From the NCBI RefSeq assembly GCF_014851585.1, contig NZ_JACVAB010000007.1, positions 186,001 through 250,000 on the forward strand: a DNA stretch of 64,000 nucleotides, given 5' to 3'. The translations under genes and the position numbers were made by a program. The notes under the pieces are model-generated. The model saw only the letters and a program-made list of their open reading frames with translations. It did not search any database and was not told where the DNA came from. Source of the DNA: Agrobacterium sp. AGB01 (GTDB lineage Bacteria > Pseudomonadota > Alphaproteobacteria > Rhizobiales > Rhizobiaceae). The number at the start of each line of letters is the position of its first letter. The stretch's first letter is position 1. Below, piece after piece: positions 36,380-44,641 of the stretch.

Positions 36380-37733
36380 GTCCAATTGCCATCGATACGG
36401 TGGCAAATGGAGTTCCGTAGCCGAGCTCTATGCGAATGAACAACAGAAGCGCGATCAATGCCAGGAAGATGGCGTTTATCAACAAGTCCTGGGTCAGAAA
36501 CGAAATCCTCTCGCGTCGCTGACCAAAAGCGATTGGGAAATAGCGAAGCAATTCACTTGCAATGACCGCGAGGATAACGCCAGCCAGACCTAGCCATGCC
36601 TGCCCGGCATAGGACAACACCACGAGGGACAGGAGTTTAAGCAGATTGCCCGCCACCCCGTAGGCGGGCTTGCCAACTCCCAGCATGGTATATTCGTTTA
36701 CGGTGCTCAGTATGCCAAACCAGGCACCAACAAGCAGCATGGACAGCATCCATCCGGCATCATGGTAACGTGCATCATAGACAATTGAGATTGCAAAATC
36801 CGCAGTCGCAATACCGATCGCAATCGAGGTTGCGGCAAGCAGCAACAGCTTGAAGCGAAGCGGGCTGACCTGCTGAATAAGTGCGGGCCGTGCTTCACTG
36901 GCACTTGCAGAAATCAGCGGAAAAACAAGCTGGAAGCTGATGCGGCCGATCAGGGTCCCCGGCAGATCGGCAATGATACGCGCAATCGAATAGACACCAA
37001 CCAAAGCCAGCGGAACGGCCTGCGCCAAAAACAGCTTGTCGAAATTTCCGCACAGGAATGCCAGCAGTGACGACAGGAAAATCCATTTGCCGAAGGACAG
37101 GACCTCACGAACATAGGCCGTGTTCCACTCGAACCAGTTGATGGCGTGAGGCAGCATGTAGCTGGCAGTAGCACGGATGATTGCAGAAATCAGGTTTGCC
37201 ACCATAATCGCCCACACGCTTGGGTGAATAAGCGCGAGCGTGACAGTGACGATGATAGTCGTAACGTCGAGAACAACCTCAAAAAGGTTGGCCTGCTTCA
37301 GCATCATATGCCGCTGCATGTAATAGAACGAGGTGGACGCCGCGCCCAGGATCAGGATGTTCAATGCTGTCACTTGCAGCAGGCTTGGAGAAATGTCGTA
37401 CAGTGCGCTGAGCGGATATGCGGCTATGGAGAATATGCAGCAGAGAATGAAACTGCGAACAAATTGCAGTGTCCAGACCGTATTTTTGAACGATCGGTTT
37501 TCAGCATTCGGATTGCGGACGACGGACTGGCCAATACCGACATCCGTAACAAGTTCCATGCCGTTTTTCAGCGTAAAAACGATCATCAATACGCCGAAAA
37601 CTTCTGGCGCCACGATACGTGACAGAATGACATTCGACACGAACCGCAAGCACACCGACAGGCCATAGGCACCGACGGTCCACATCGCTCCGGTGACAAC
37701 ACGCTTTTGGGAGAAATTCACAGCTTCGCTCAT
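36372..37733 (-). CDS. Polysaccharide flippase (Wzx/MATE-like)
   Basis: A 453-residue membrane protein with about 12-14 hydrophobic helices and the N-terminal pattern of the polysaccharide-biosynthesis/MVF superfamily (VVTGAMWTVGAYGLS, then ILSRIVAPEVFGVLMI). It should move lipid-linked repeat units across the inner membrane for polymerisation by the Wzy-like protein at 50165-51523. AAAGG sits 8 bases before the ATG. It is first of a two-gene pair with the downstream glycosyltransferase. Confidence 0.88.
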   Translation of the reverse strand: MSEAVNFSQKRVVTGAMWTVGAYGLSVCLRFVSNVILSRIVAPEVFGVLMIVFTLKNGMELVTDVGIGQSVVRNPNAENRSFKNTVWTLQFVRSFILCCIFSIAAYPLSALYDISPSLLQVTALNILILGAASTSFYYMQRHMMLKQANLFEVVLDVTTIIVTVTLALIHPSVWAIMVANLISAIIRATASYMLPHAINWFEWNTAYVREVLSFGKWIFLSSLLAFLCGNFDKLFLAQAVPLALVGVYSIARIIADLPGTLIGRISFQLVFPLISASASEARPALIQQVSPLRFKLLLLAATSIAIGIATADFAISIVYDARYHDAGWMLSMLLVGAWFGILSTVNEYTMLGVGKPAYGVAGNLLKLLSLVVLSYAGQAWLGLAGVILAVIASELLRYFPIAFGQRRERISFLTQDLLINAIFLALIALLLFIRIELGYGTPFATVSMAIGHA

Positions 37734-37791
37734 TTCTCAGCCTTTTGGGTGACGACGAACCCTATTGCATGTCTTTGTTTTCGGGCGAATG

Positions 37792-38994
37792 TCATGATTT
37801 ACGCCCGAAAAGGCGGGAAAGATCTGATGCAAGCGACTTGATATCGTGCATGCGCTCAACGCGCATGCGGCCTTCCTGCCCCATTTCCGCCAGTCGCTGA
37901 GGCGAAGCGGATAAAACATCACGCAAGGCAGAGACGAGCGCGGCATGGTCACCCGGAGGAACAAGCCAGCCACATTTGTCATCCACCAATTCGGGAATGG
38001 CAGCGATGGTGGTCGTGATCACCGGCCGTTGAAGCGCCATGCCTTCCATCAACACGATCGGCAGGCCTTCATGGTAGCTTGGCAACAACAATGCGCGACT
38101 GGTCGCAATGAAGGTCCTCACTTCTTCGTTGGAAGCCCAACCTTTAAGGATCACTTGCTCGCCAACACCGTGACGGGCGATTTCCGCTTCGATCTCCGCC
38201 CGGCTCTCGCCATCGCCGATCAGGGTTATGCGAAGCGAAGGAAACTCATCGCGCAAGGCGGCGGCGGCGGCAGGAATGTGGACCTGACCCTTCTGGGGAC
38301 ACAGGCGGCCGACGCAGACAATGTTGAAATTGTCGGCGGTGATTGGCGCAGAAGGCTTGAAATCCTCGAGATTCAGGCCGCAACGCGCAATCTCTATCTT
38401 TTTCCGGTCCTCATCGGTCTGGCTAAGATCACGCAGGACGGATCGGCAGTAATTGGAAATGGCGACGACGAAAGATGCATGCCTGATCTTGAGTGCATAG
38501 CTGTTTGCAGACGTGTCAATGAACTCATCAGGACCATGGGCTGTGAAACTGTATTGGGGGCCGCCCATCAGCCGGGCGAGCATCACGACGGCTGCGGCGT
38601 TGGTACCATAATGGGCATGGGCGTGATCGATGCCTGCACGAGAGGCTTTTTGGCGAAAACTTGCCGCCTGCATCAGATATGCGGCGTGGCGTGCAAACCC
38701 TCCTCCGGAGTTCGCGACCAATTTCCGCCAGGTCGGCAGAGCCTTGATAATTCCAACGGGATTGAGAAGTAGTTCTCGTATCGTCGCTATCGTCAGGTCT
38801 GACAGCTTGCCTTCAAGTATATAGACCGTCTTTTCGGCTTCAGCGATGTCCTTTTGATCGACCAGCTTGTCTGAAAAACGTCGTGCCGCGAAGCGCAATA
38901 CTGTTTGCCCTTGAACTTCAAGGGCTTCGATCTCGCGACGAATGAAAGTGGCGCTCGGCACCGGGTAAGTATTCAGGAAATAACCTACTTTCAT
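37792..38994 (-). CDS. Family 4 glycosyltransferase
   Basis: A 400-residue GT4 (GT-B fold) enzyme. The N terminus is MKVGYFLNTYPVPSATFIRR, with YSFTAHGPDEF in the acceptor domain. The C-terminal nucleotide-sugar domain (about residues 195-390) shows VCVGRLCPQKG, IGDGESR, ILKGWASNEEV and LPSYHEGLPIVLMEGMA with the conserved EX7E-type acidic residues. The start at 38994 follows TGGAGTGGCGTA; an in-frame frame back to 39120 has an unlikely N terminus. It transfers a sugar during repeat-unit assembly. It is divergent from the NRPS gene. Confidence 0.9.
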   Translation of the reverse strand: MKVGYFLNTYPVPSATFIRREIEALEVQGQTVLRFAARRFSDKLVDQKDIAEAEKTVYILEGKLSDLTIATIRELLLNPVGIIKALPTWRKLVANSGGGFARHAAYLMQAASFRQKASRAGIDHAHAHYGTNAAAVVMLARLMGGPQYSFTAHGPDEFIDTSANSYALKIRHASFVVAISNYCRSVLRDLSQTDEDRKKIEIARCGLNLEDFKPSAPITADNFNIVCVGRLCPQKGQVHIPAAAAALRDEFPSLRITLIGDGESRAEIEAEIARHGVGEQVILKGWASNEEVRTFIATSRALLLPSYHEGLPIVLMEGMALQRPVITTTIAAIPELVDDKCGWLVPPGDHAALVSALRDVLSASPQRLAEMGQEGRMRVERMHDIKSLASDLSRLFGRKS

Positions 38995-39318
38995 TACGCC
39001 ACTCCAAACACACACAAAACTCAAGTTACAAATCGCGCTGCTCAAGCACTGTAAAAGCGGGAGAGATGATTTTTTGAAAATGCACAATAAATAGATACGT
39101 AGCGCCCAAACAACGCTCACGACAACAAATATATTTCACAAAATACTGAATATCTCTATTGAATTATCAGGGAAAATAATTCAACCTGATACAAATTATG
39201 CGGGCAACAAGCTTATTTTGCAACACGATTTCGTTTTGCGAAATCTATTTTTTATAATCTGCCCAGCGAAATATTACCTATATTCAGTGGCGTTTTTTGT
39301 TTCGGAGTATACGTCTAG
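38995..39318 (+). promoter_or_regulatory. AT-rich divergent promoter region (GT4 / NRPS)
   Basis: A 324-base gap between the divergent glycosyltransferase and NRPS genes, much richer in A+T than the flanking genes. A TATAAT is present at 39253-39258 on the + strand, but its -35 is weak. GGAG at about 39304 serves as the NRPS ribosome site. No coding frame is seen. Long AT-rich promoters in rhizobial polysaccharide loci are often bound by MucR/Ros-type zinc-finger regulators; that is inference here. Confidence 0.4.
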
Positions 39319-42300
39319 ATGTTCAGCTGTATTTTGATTGGCAATGAAGCTTTACTTGTGCAGTGCGGCATTTTGCTCCGAGATAAAGGCTTTGCGATAA
39401 CTGCAGTTGTGTCAAGCAACGATGCGGCAAAAGACTGGGCAACACAACAGTCTATTCCAGTGATCGAATGGGGTGACGACCTCGAGAAAGCCGTTGGGCA
39501 CCTCGATTACGACTGGCTGTTAAGCATCGCCAACCTGCGAATGATACCGCAGCCGGTCTGGCAGAAAGCGCGACGGGGCGCCATCAATTTCCATGATGGC
39601 CCACTTCCAAGACTGGCAGGTCTAAACGCACCAACATGGGCTATTCTAGAAGGTGAGACAACATTCGGCGTTACATGGCACGAAATCACTGAAGGCGCAG
39701 ATGAAGGTAAAATCTACAGCCAGACACATTTCGACATCAACCCTGACGAAATCAGTCTCACGCTGAACACCAAATGTCTGGCGGCTGGCGTTGAGACTTT
39801 TGCCAAGCTGGTCGACGACATCAACAACAATACACTGACCGGGGTAGCACAAGACTTCTCACAGCGCAGCTATTTTGCAAAATCCAAACGACCTGACGCC
39901 GCCGGCACCCTGCCGTTTGAAAAATCAGCTGAGGATCTATCTCGCCTCCATCGCGCGCTGAATTTCGGCGCAGGTTACACCAACAGGATGGTGCATCCAA
40001 AAATCCGTCATGCCGATGGCATATTCCTGCTGACGACATTCACAGTGTTGGGACTACCTGCTGACCCCAAGCCCGCGGGCTTCATTCGCTCTGTCGGCTC
40101 GGACGGCGTGGTTGTCGCGACAGCGACCGACGATGTCCTGATCAATGGTACGATGCAGAGGAATGGTCATGAAGTCCTGCTTTCCGACCACGTAAGGCAG
40201 GGTGACAGTCTCCCGCAATTTGCAACTGCCGATCTCGAGGAACTGAATACCGCAGTTGCCGATGTTGTTCGCTACGAAGATCGGGCGAAGGCCAGGTTGC
40301 TGGCCGCCGAGGACGTCAAACTTTTTGACGTGTCGGAAAGTCCGTCTCACGCGGCTGGTGTTGCCAGCATTTCCATTAACCTGCCAGACGCGTTGACGAC
40401 GAATTTACGGGTTGCAGTGATTGCAGCCTTCCTTGCACGTTTTTCCGGTCAGGACAGGCTCGATATTGCCTATTGCTCGCCTAAGGCTGCAGATTATAGC
40501 AGTCGGTTCCCGGGTTACTTTGCCCCCAATGTCCCTTTGCACGTTGAACTGCCATCAGATTTTCTGGTGTCCGAGTTCGCTGAAGGCCTGGCATCACAAC
40601 TGACTGTTCTGCGGCGGGAAGCCACCTATCTCAGCGATCTGCACTTCCGTGAACCGGGTCTGTCCAACAATCGTTTGACAACCTGCATTGTCGAGACAGA
40701 CAACGGTTCACCATGGTCCGGCAGCATTGACCATCCGCTGACTTTTGTCCTCGACACTGCAACGACAAGCGCACGATTGGCGTATGACCAATCAAGAGTT
40801 CCGGACGCAATCGCGGCGCAATATTGTCGCCACATCGAACTGCTTGCGTCTGCTTTCCTTCAGGATGGCCGCGTCGTTGATCTGCCTTTGATGTCCGCCG
40901 ACGAAATCAAGAACGTTGTCTACGGCTGGAACGATACGACCCGGGATTATGACACCACCGCATGCGTTCACACACTCATTGAACAGCAGGCGCAATCGAC
41001 TCCCAACGCCATTGCAGTCGCCTGGCGCAATGAGGAACTGACATACAAGGAGCTCAATGATCGGGCGAACCTGATTGCGAATGTTCTTGTCGACCTCGGC
41101 GTAAAACCCGATTTCATGGTTGGTCTCAACCTTCCCCGCTGCAGCAATCTTGTGGTTGGTGCCTTGGCGATCCAGAAGGCTGGCGGCGCATATGTTCCGC
41201 TTGATCCTCATTTCCCGGCCGATCGGCTTGCCTATATGGTAGAAGACAGCGGCGCGGCCGTCATCTTGACAAGCCGCATGACCGAAACACCGCTCTTCGC
41301 GACCGGCGTCAAAACCGTATTCATCGAAGATATACTCGAGCGAACCGTCACGACAGACAGACCGGTTACAGAGGTATCGCCCTCCGATCTCGCCTACGTC
41401 ATCTATACGTCAGGCTCGACCGGTCGCCCAAAGGGCGTGATGGTTGAACATCGCAATGTGGTCAACTTCTTTGCCGGGATGGATGAACGCATTCAGTACG
41501 ACAAGTCGAGCCAGCCAGTCTGGCTTGCGGTTACCAGCCTGTCCTTCGACATTTCGGTCCTGGAGCTTTTCTGGACGCTGACGAGAGGTTTCAAGGTCGT
41601 ACTCCATTCTGCCCAGACCCAAAGCCACAAAAGCGGTGATAGTGCCGTCAAATCCACCCGCGCTGGCAAAGCGCCGATAGATTTCGGTCTGTTCTATTGG
41701 GGCAATGATGATGGCGCGGGACCGGCAAAATACCAATTGTTGCTCGAAGGTGCGAAATTCGCAGATGCGAATGGCTTCCAAGCTATCTGGACGCCCGAAC
41801 GGCATTTTCACGCATTCGGCGGCCCCTACCCGAACCCTGCCGTAACAGGTGCAGCCATCGCTGCCGTCACCAAAAACCTGGCAATTCGTGCCGGCAGCTG
41901 CGTCCTTCCGCTCCATCATCCTATACGCGTAGTGGAAGAATGGGCGGTTCTCGACAATCTCAGTAATGGGCGGGTGGGCCTTGCCTTTGCCTCCGGCTGG
42001 ATGCCGGAAGACTTTGTTCTCAGACCCGAAAACGCACCGCCGCACAACAAGACCGCGCTGCTGCGCGATATCGAAACCGTGCGAAAGCTTTGGCGCGGCG
42101 AACGCATGGAATTCGATTATGGCGGCGGCAAAGCCAGTGTCGTCACACAGCCGCGACCAGTTCAGCCGGAAGTGCCAGTCTGGCTGACGACTGCAGGCAA
42201 TCCCGAAACGTATAGAGAAGCAGCGAGAAACGGCGCACATGTGCTGACTCATCTGCTCGGCCAGTCCGTTGATGAGCTTGCTGAAAAGATCAGCATTTAC

Positions 42301-43959
42301 CGGCAAACACTGGTCGAATGCGGTCGCGATCCCGATGCCTACAAGGTGACGCTGATGCTGCACACGTTGCTCGGTGAGGACCGGGAAGAGGTGCGTGATG
42401 CCGCCCGAGGCCCAATGAAAGCCTATCTGCAAAGTGCCACGGCGCTTATCAAACAATATGCCTGGGCATTTCCCGCTTTCAAGAAGCCACAAGGCCTCTC
42501 CAACGCTCTCGACATTGATCTGCAGTCTCTTGCGGCAGACGAGCTGGATGCCATCCTTGAATTTGCATTCCTGCGTTACTTCGAAGACAGCGGTCTGTTT
42601 GGCACCGTCGACGACGCCATGAAGCGTATTGATCAGGTTGCTGGCATCGGCGTGGACGAGATTGCCTGCCTGATAGACTTCGGCGTGCCATCTGAGCTTG
42701 TGCTGGAGAGACTGGAGCCGCTGGCCCGTGTGGTAGCACAGGCGCGTGCTGAAACGACTGTTACGGTTGAGGATGTTGCAAACGACAATAGCTTTGATCA
42801 GGACGTGCACCGGCACGGGGTAACACATCTTCAGTGCACCCCTTCAATGGCACGTATGTTCCTGATCAACGAAACAGATCGCGCTGCTTTCGCGCAAATC
42901 CGTCACCTGTTTATCGGTGGCGAGGCACTTCAAAACTCTCTGCTTGGCGACATCCAAAAACTGACCAATGCCAGTGTCGAGAACATGTACGGCCCGACAG
43001 AAACAACGATATGGTCATCCACAATGACCGCCGACATGTCGGAGATTGTTGTGCCGCTTGGGCAGCCGATCGCCAATACACAACTCTACGTGCTGGACGC
43101 GTCTGGCGGCGTGGCGGCACCGGGACAGCCCGGTGAACTTTATATTGGTGGCGACGGGGTAACGCGGGGTTATCTGAACCGCGAGGAATTAACGCGGGAA
43201 CGTTTCGTTCCAAACCCCTTTGCACCAGGTCGTATATACCGAACCGGAGATCTGGTTTGCCGCAAGGCGGATGGAACCCTGAGATTTCTCGGGCGCACGG
43301 ATTATCAGGTCAAGGTCCGTGGCTATCGTATTGAACTGGGCGAGATCGAGGCACGGATCGCGTCCTTCCCCGGCGTGGCCGAAGCTGTCGTTGTTGCAAG
43401 AGAAGACAGGGCTTCCGACGTTCGCATCGTCGCTTATCTGAGGCTGACCGGTCAGCCGTTGAACGAGGAGGCACTCAGACAACATCTTGGTGAAGCCCTG
43501 CCTGACTATATGATACCGGCGCACTTCGTGACGCTCAAAGCGTTTCCGCTGACGCCGAATGCGAAAGTCGACCGAAAAGCGCTGCCAAAACCGGATACGG
43601 GACCCATTATTGTCTCCGCTCAGGTCTTCGTGGCGCCGGAAAACAAACTGCAATCGGATTTGGCTGAAGCCTACAGCCGAACCCTTGGCATTGAACGCGT
43701 CGGTTTAAACGACAACTTCTTTGCTCTTGGCGGACACTCACTTCTCGCCGTGCAATTGCACCGTGACCTGAAAGTCGTCATCGCCCCCGACCTGACAATA
43801 ACCGATGTTTTCCGTTTCCCGACCGTGCGAGCGCTTGCCGAGCATCTTGCCGACCGCGGAAAGGCAGAAGAACGTCTGAGCCAAGTGGCGGACAGAGCGG
43901 CCAATCGACGGGCCGCTCTTGGAGATCGGCGTGCGGCACTGACACGTTCGCGGCTCTGA
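39319..43959 (+). CDS. NRPS: formyltransferase / half C domain / adenylation with inserted monooxygenase / PCP
   Basis: A 1546-residue hybrid enzyme. Residues 1 to about 310: Fmt/ArnA-type formyltransferase with catalytic N90, H92 (INFHDGPLPR) and D128 (EGADEG). About 360-540: the C-terminal lobe of a condensation domain; no HHxxxDG motif anywhere. About 545-765: adenylation domain to motif A4 (A3 YTSGSTGRPKG at 696-706, FDISVLE at 743-749). About 786-1135: luciferase-like FMN monooxygenase of the MupA/Atu3671 type (IDFGLFYWGN, IWTPERHFHAFGG, GLAFASGWMPEDF). About 1160-1425: rest of the A domain (YGPTETTIW, GRTDYQVKVRGYRIELGEIE, K1416). About 1435-1510: carrier domain, S1474 in GGHSL. A basic helical tail may dock to the PKS. 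Specificity residues read D-I-L-S-F-G-M-I-W-K, near the published glycine code. Probably makes an N-formylated, oxidised aminoacyl thioester. Confidence 0.92.
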   Translation: MFSCILIGNEALLVQCGILLRDKGFAITAVVSSNDAAKDWATQQSIPVIEWGDDLEKAVGHLDYDWLLSIANLRMIPQPVWQKARRGAINFHDGPLPRLAGLNAPTWAILEGETTFGVTWHEITEGADEGKIYSQTHFDINPDEISLTLNTKCLAAGVETFAKLVDDINNNTLTGVAQDFSQRSYFAKSKRPDAAGTLPFEKSAEDLSRLHRALNFGAGYTNRMVHPKIRHADGIFLLTTFTVLGLPADPKPAGFIRSVGSDGVVVATATDDVLINGTMQRNGHEVLLSDHVRQGDSLPQFATADLEELNTAVADVVRYEDRAKARLLAAEDVKLFDVSESPSHAAGVASISINLPDALTTNLRVAVIAAFLARFSGQDRLDIAYCSPKAADYSSRFPGYFAPNVPLHVELPSDFLVSEFAEGLASQLTVLRREATYLSDLHFREPGLSNNRLTTCIVETDNGSPWSGSIDHPLTFVLDTATTSARLAYDQSRVPDAIAAQYCRHIELLASAFLQDGRVVDLPLMSADEIKNVVYGWNDTTRDYDTTACVHTLIEQQAQSTPNAIAVAWRNEELTYKELNDRANLIANVLVDLGVKPDFMVGLNLPRCSNLVVGALAIQKAGGAYVPLDPHFPADRLAYMVEDSGAAVILTSRMTETPLFATGVKTVFIEDILERTVTTDRPVTEVSPSDLAYVIYTSGSTGRPKGVMVEHRNVVNFFAGMDERIQYDKSSQPVWLAVTSLSFDISVLELFWTLTRGFKVVLHSAQTQSHKSGDSAVKSTRAGKAPIDFGLFYWGNDDGAGPAKYQLLLEGAKFADANGFQAIWTPERHFHAFGGPYPNPAVTGAAIAAVTKNLAIRAGSCVLPLHHPIRVVEEWAVLDNLSNGRVGLAFASGWMPEDFVLRPENAPPHNKTALLRDIETVRKLWRGERMEFDYGGGKASVVTQPRPVQPEVPVWLTTAGNPETYREAARNGAHVLTHLLGQSVDELAEKISIYRQTLVECGRDPDAYKVTLMLHTLLGEDREEVRDAARGPMKAYLQSATALIKQYAWAFPAFKKPQGLSNALDIDLQSLAADELDAILEFAFLRYFEDSGLFGTVDDAMKRIDQVAGIGVDEIACLIDFGVPSELVLERLEPLARVVAQARAETTVTVEDVANDNSFDQDVHRHGVTHLQCTPSMARMFLINETDRAAFAQIRHLFIGGEALQNSLLGDIQKLTNASVENMYGPTETTIWSSTMTADMSEIVVPLGQPIANTQLYVLDASGGVAAPGQPGELYIGGDGVTRGYLNREELTRERFVPNPFAPGRIYRTGDLVCRKADGTLRFLGRTDYQVKVRGYRIELGEIEARIASFPGVAEAVVVAREDRASDVRIVAYLRLTGQPLNEEALRQHLGEALPDYMIPAHFVTLKAFPLTPNAKVDRKALPKPDTGPIIVSAQVFVAPENKLQSDLAEAYSRTLGIERVGLNDNFFALGGHSLLAVQLHRDLKVVIAPDLTITDVFRFPTVRALAEHLADRGKAEERLSQVADRAANRRAALGDRRAALTRSRL

Positions 43960-44637
43960 ATGGTGGTGGATGCGCTAAAGACCCTGTTTCCAGATGACGT
44001 GGCCATCGTGCACGACGATCCACGCGCAGATCGCAGCGGTTATCTGGACGAAGAAGAGCGGTATGTCGCGCTTGCCATTCCGCGCCGCAAACGGGAATTC
44101 CATGCCGGCCGCGCCTGCGCGGGAGCCGCAATGAATGCCTTGGGTCTGACACGCGTGCCCATACCCGCTGCAAACGATCGCTCTCCCGTTTGGCCGGACG
44201 GTGTTGTTGGAAGCATCAGCCACTGCGATACGCTGTGTGTCGCGGCCGTCGGCCTCAAGGCACATGGATACCTGTCGATGGGTCTCGACGTTGAGCCTGC
44301 TGAAGCGCTACCTGCTGACTTGTTCGATGCAATATGTACACGTCAAGAGCAAGACTGGCTCGAGGATCGCCCATTAAGCGAGCGTGCTCTTCTGGCGCGG
44401 ACGATCTTCAGCGCAAAGGAAGCAACCTACAAGTGCCAGTACCCTTTAACTGGCATGATGATGGATTTTCAGGATCTGGAAATCTCGCTTGGCACCTATT
44501 CATTTGGCGCCACCTTCCGCAAGGATATCAAAGACTTCACCAAGGGAACCGTTCTTCCGGGCAGCCTTGCAGTTCAAGACGGCTACATTTTCTCCGCCAT
44601 GGTGATGACCACGCAAAGCAGATGGAACTCAAGGTGA
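43960..44637 (+). CDS. 4'-phosphopantetheinyl transferase, EntD type
   Basis: A 225-residue enzyme that attaches the phosphopantetheine arm to carrier proteins. Visible are FHAGRACAGAAM (about residues 47-58), the SISHCD motif, GLDVEP with the Mg-binding acidic residues (about 108-113), and FSAKEATYKC (about 150-159). Its ATG directly follows the NRPS stop, so it is made with the NRPS and should activate the carrier domains of both the NRPS (S1474) and the PKS (S1815). Size is normal. Confidence 0.94.
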   Translation: MVVDALKTLFPDDVAIVHDDPRADRSGYLDEEERYVALAIPRRKREFHAGRACAGAAMNALGLTRVPIPAANDRSPVWPDGVVGSISHCDTLCVAAVGLKAHGYLSMGLDVEPAEALPADLFDAICTRQEQDWLEDRPLSERALLARTIFSAKEATYKCQYPLTGMMMDFQDLEISLGTYSFGATFRKDIKDFTKGTVLPGSLAVQDGYIFSAMVMTTQSRWNSR

Positions 44638-44641
44638 CAAA

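Noticed and set aside
41410..42828. A 472-codon frame on the minus strand
   Set aside because: It lies fully inside the NRPS gene and is antisense to its monooxygenase domain. The product has no recognisable domain; it is a codon-bias shadow.
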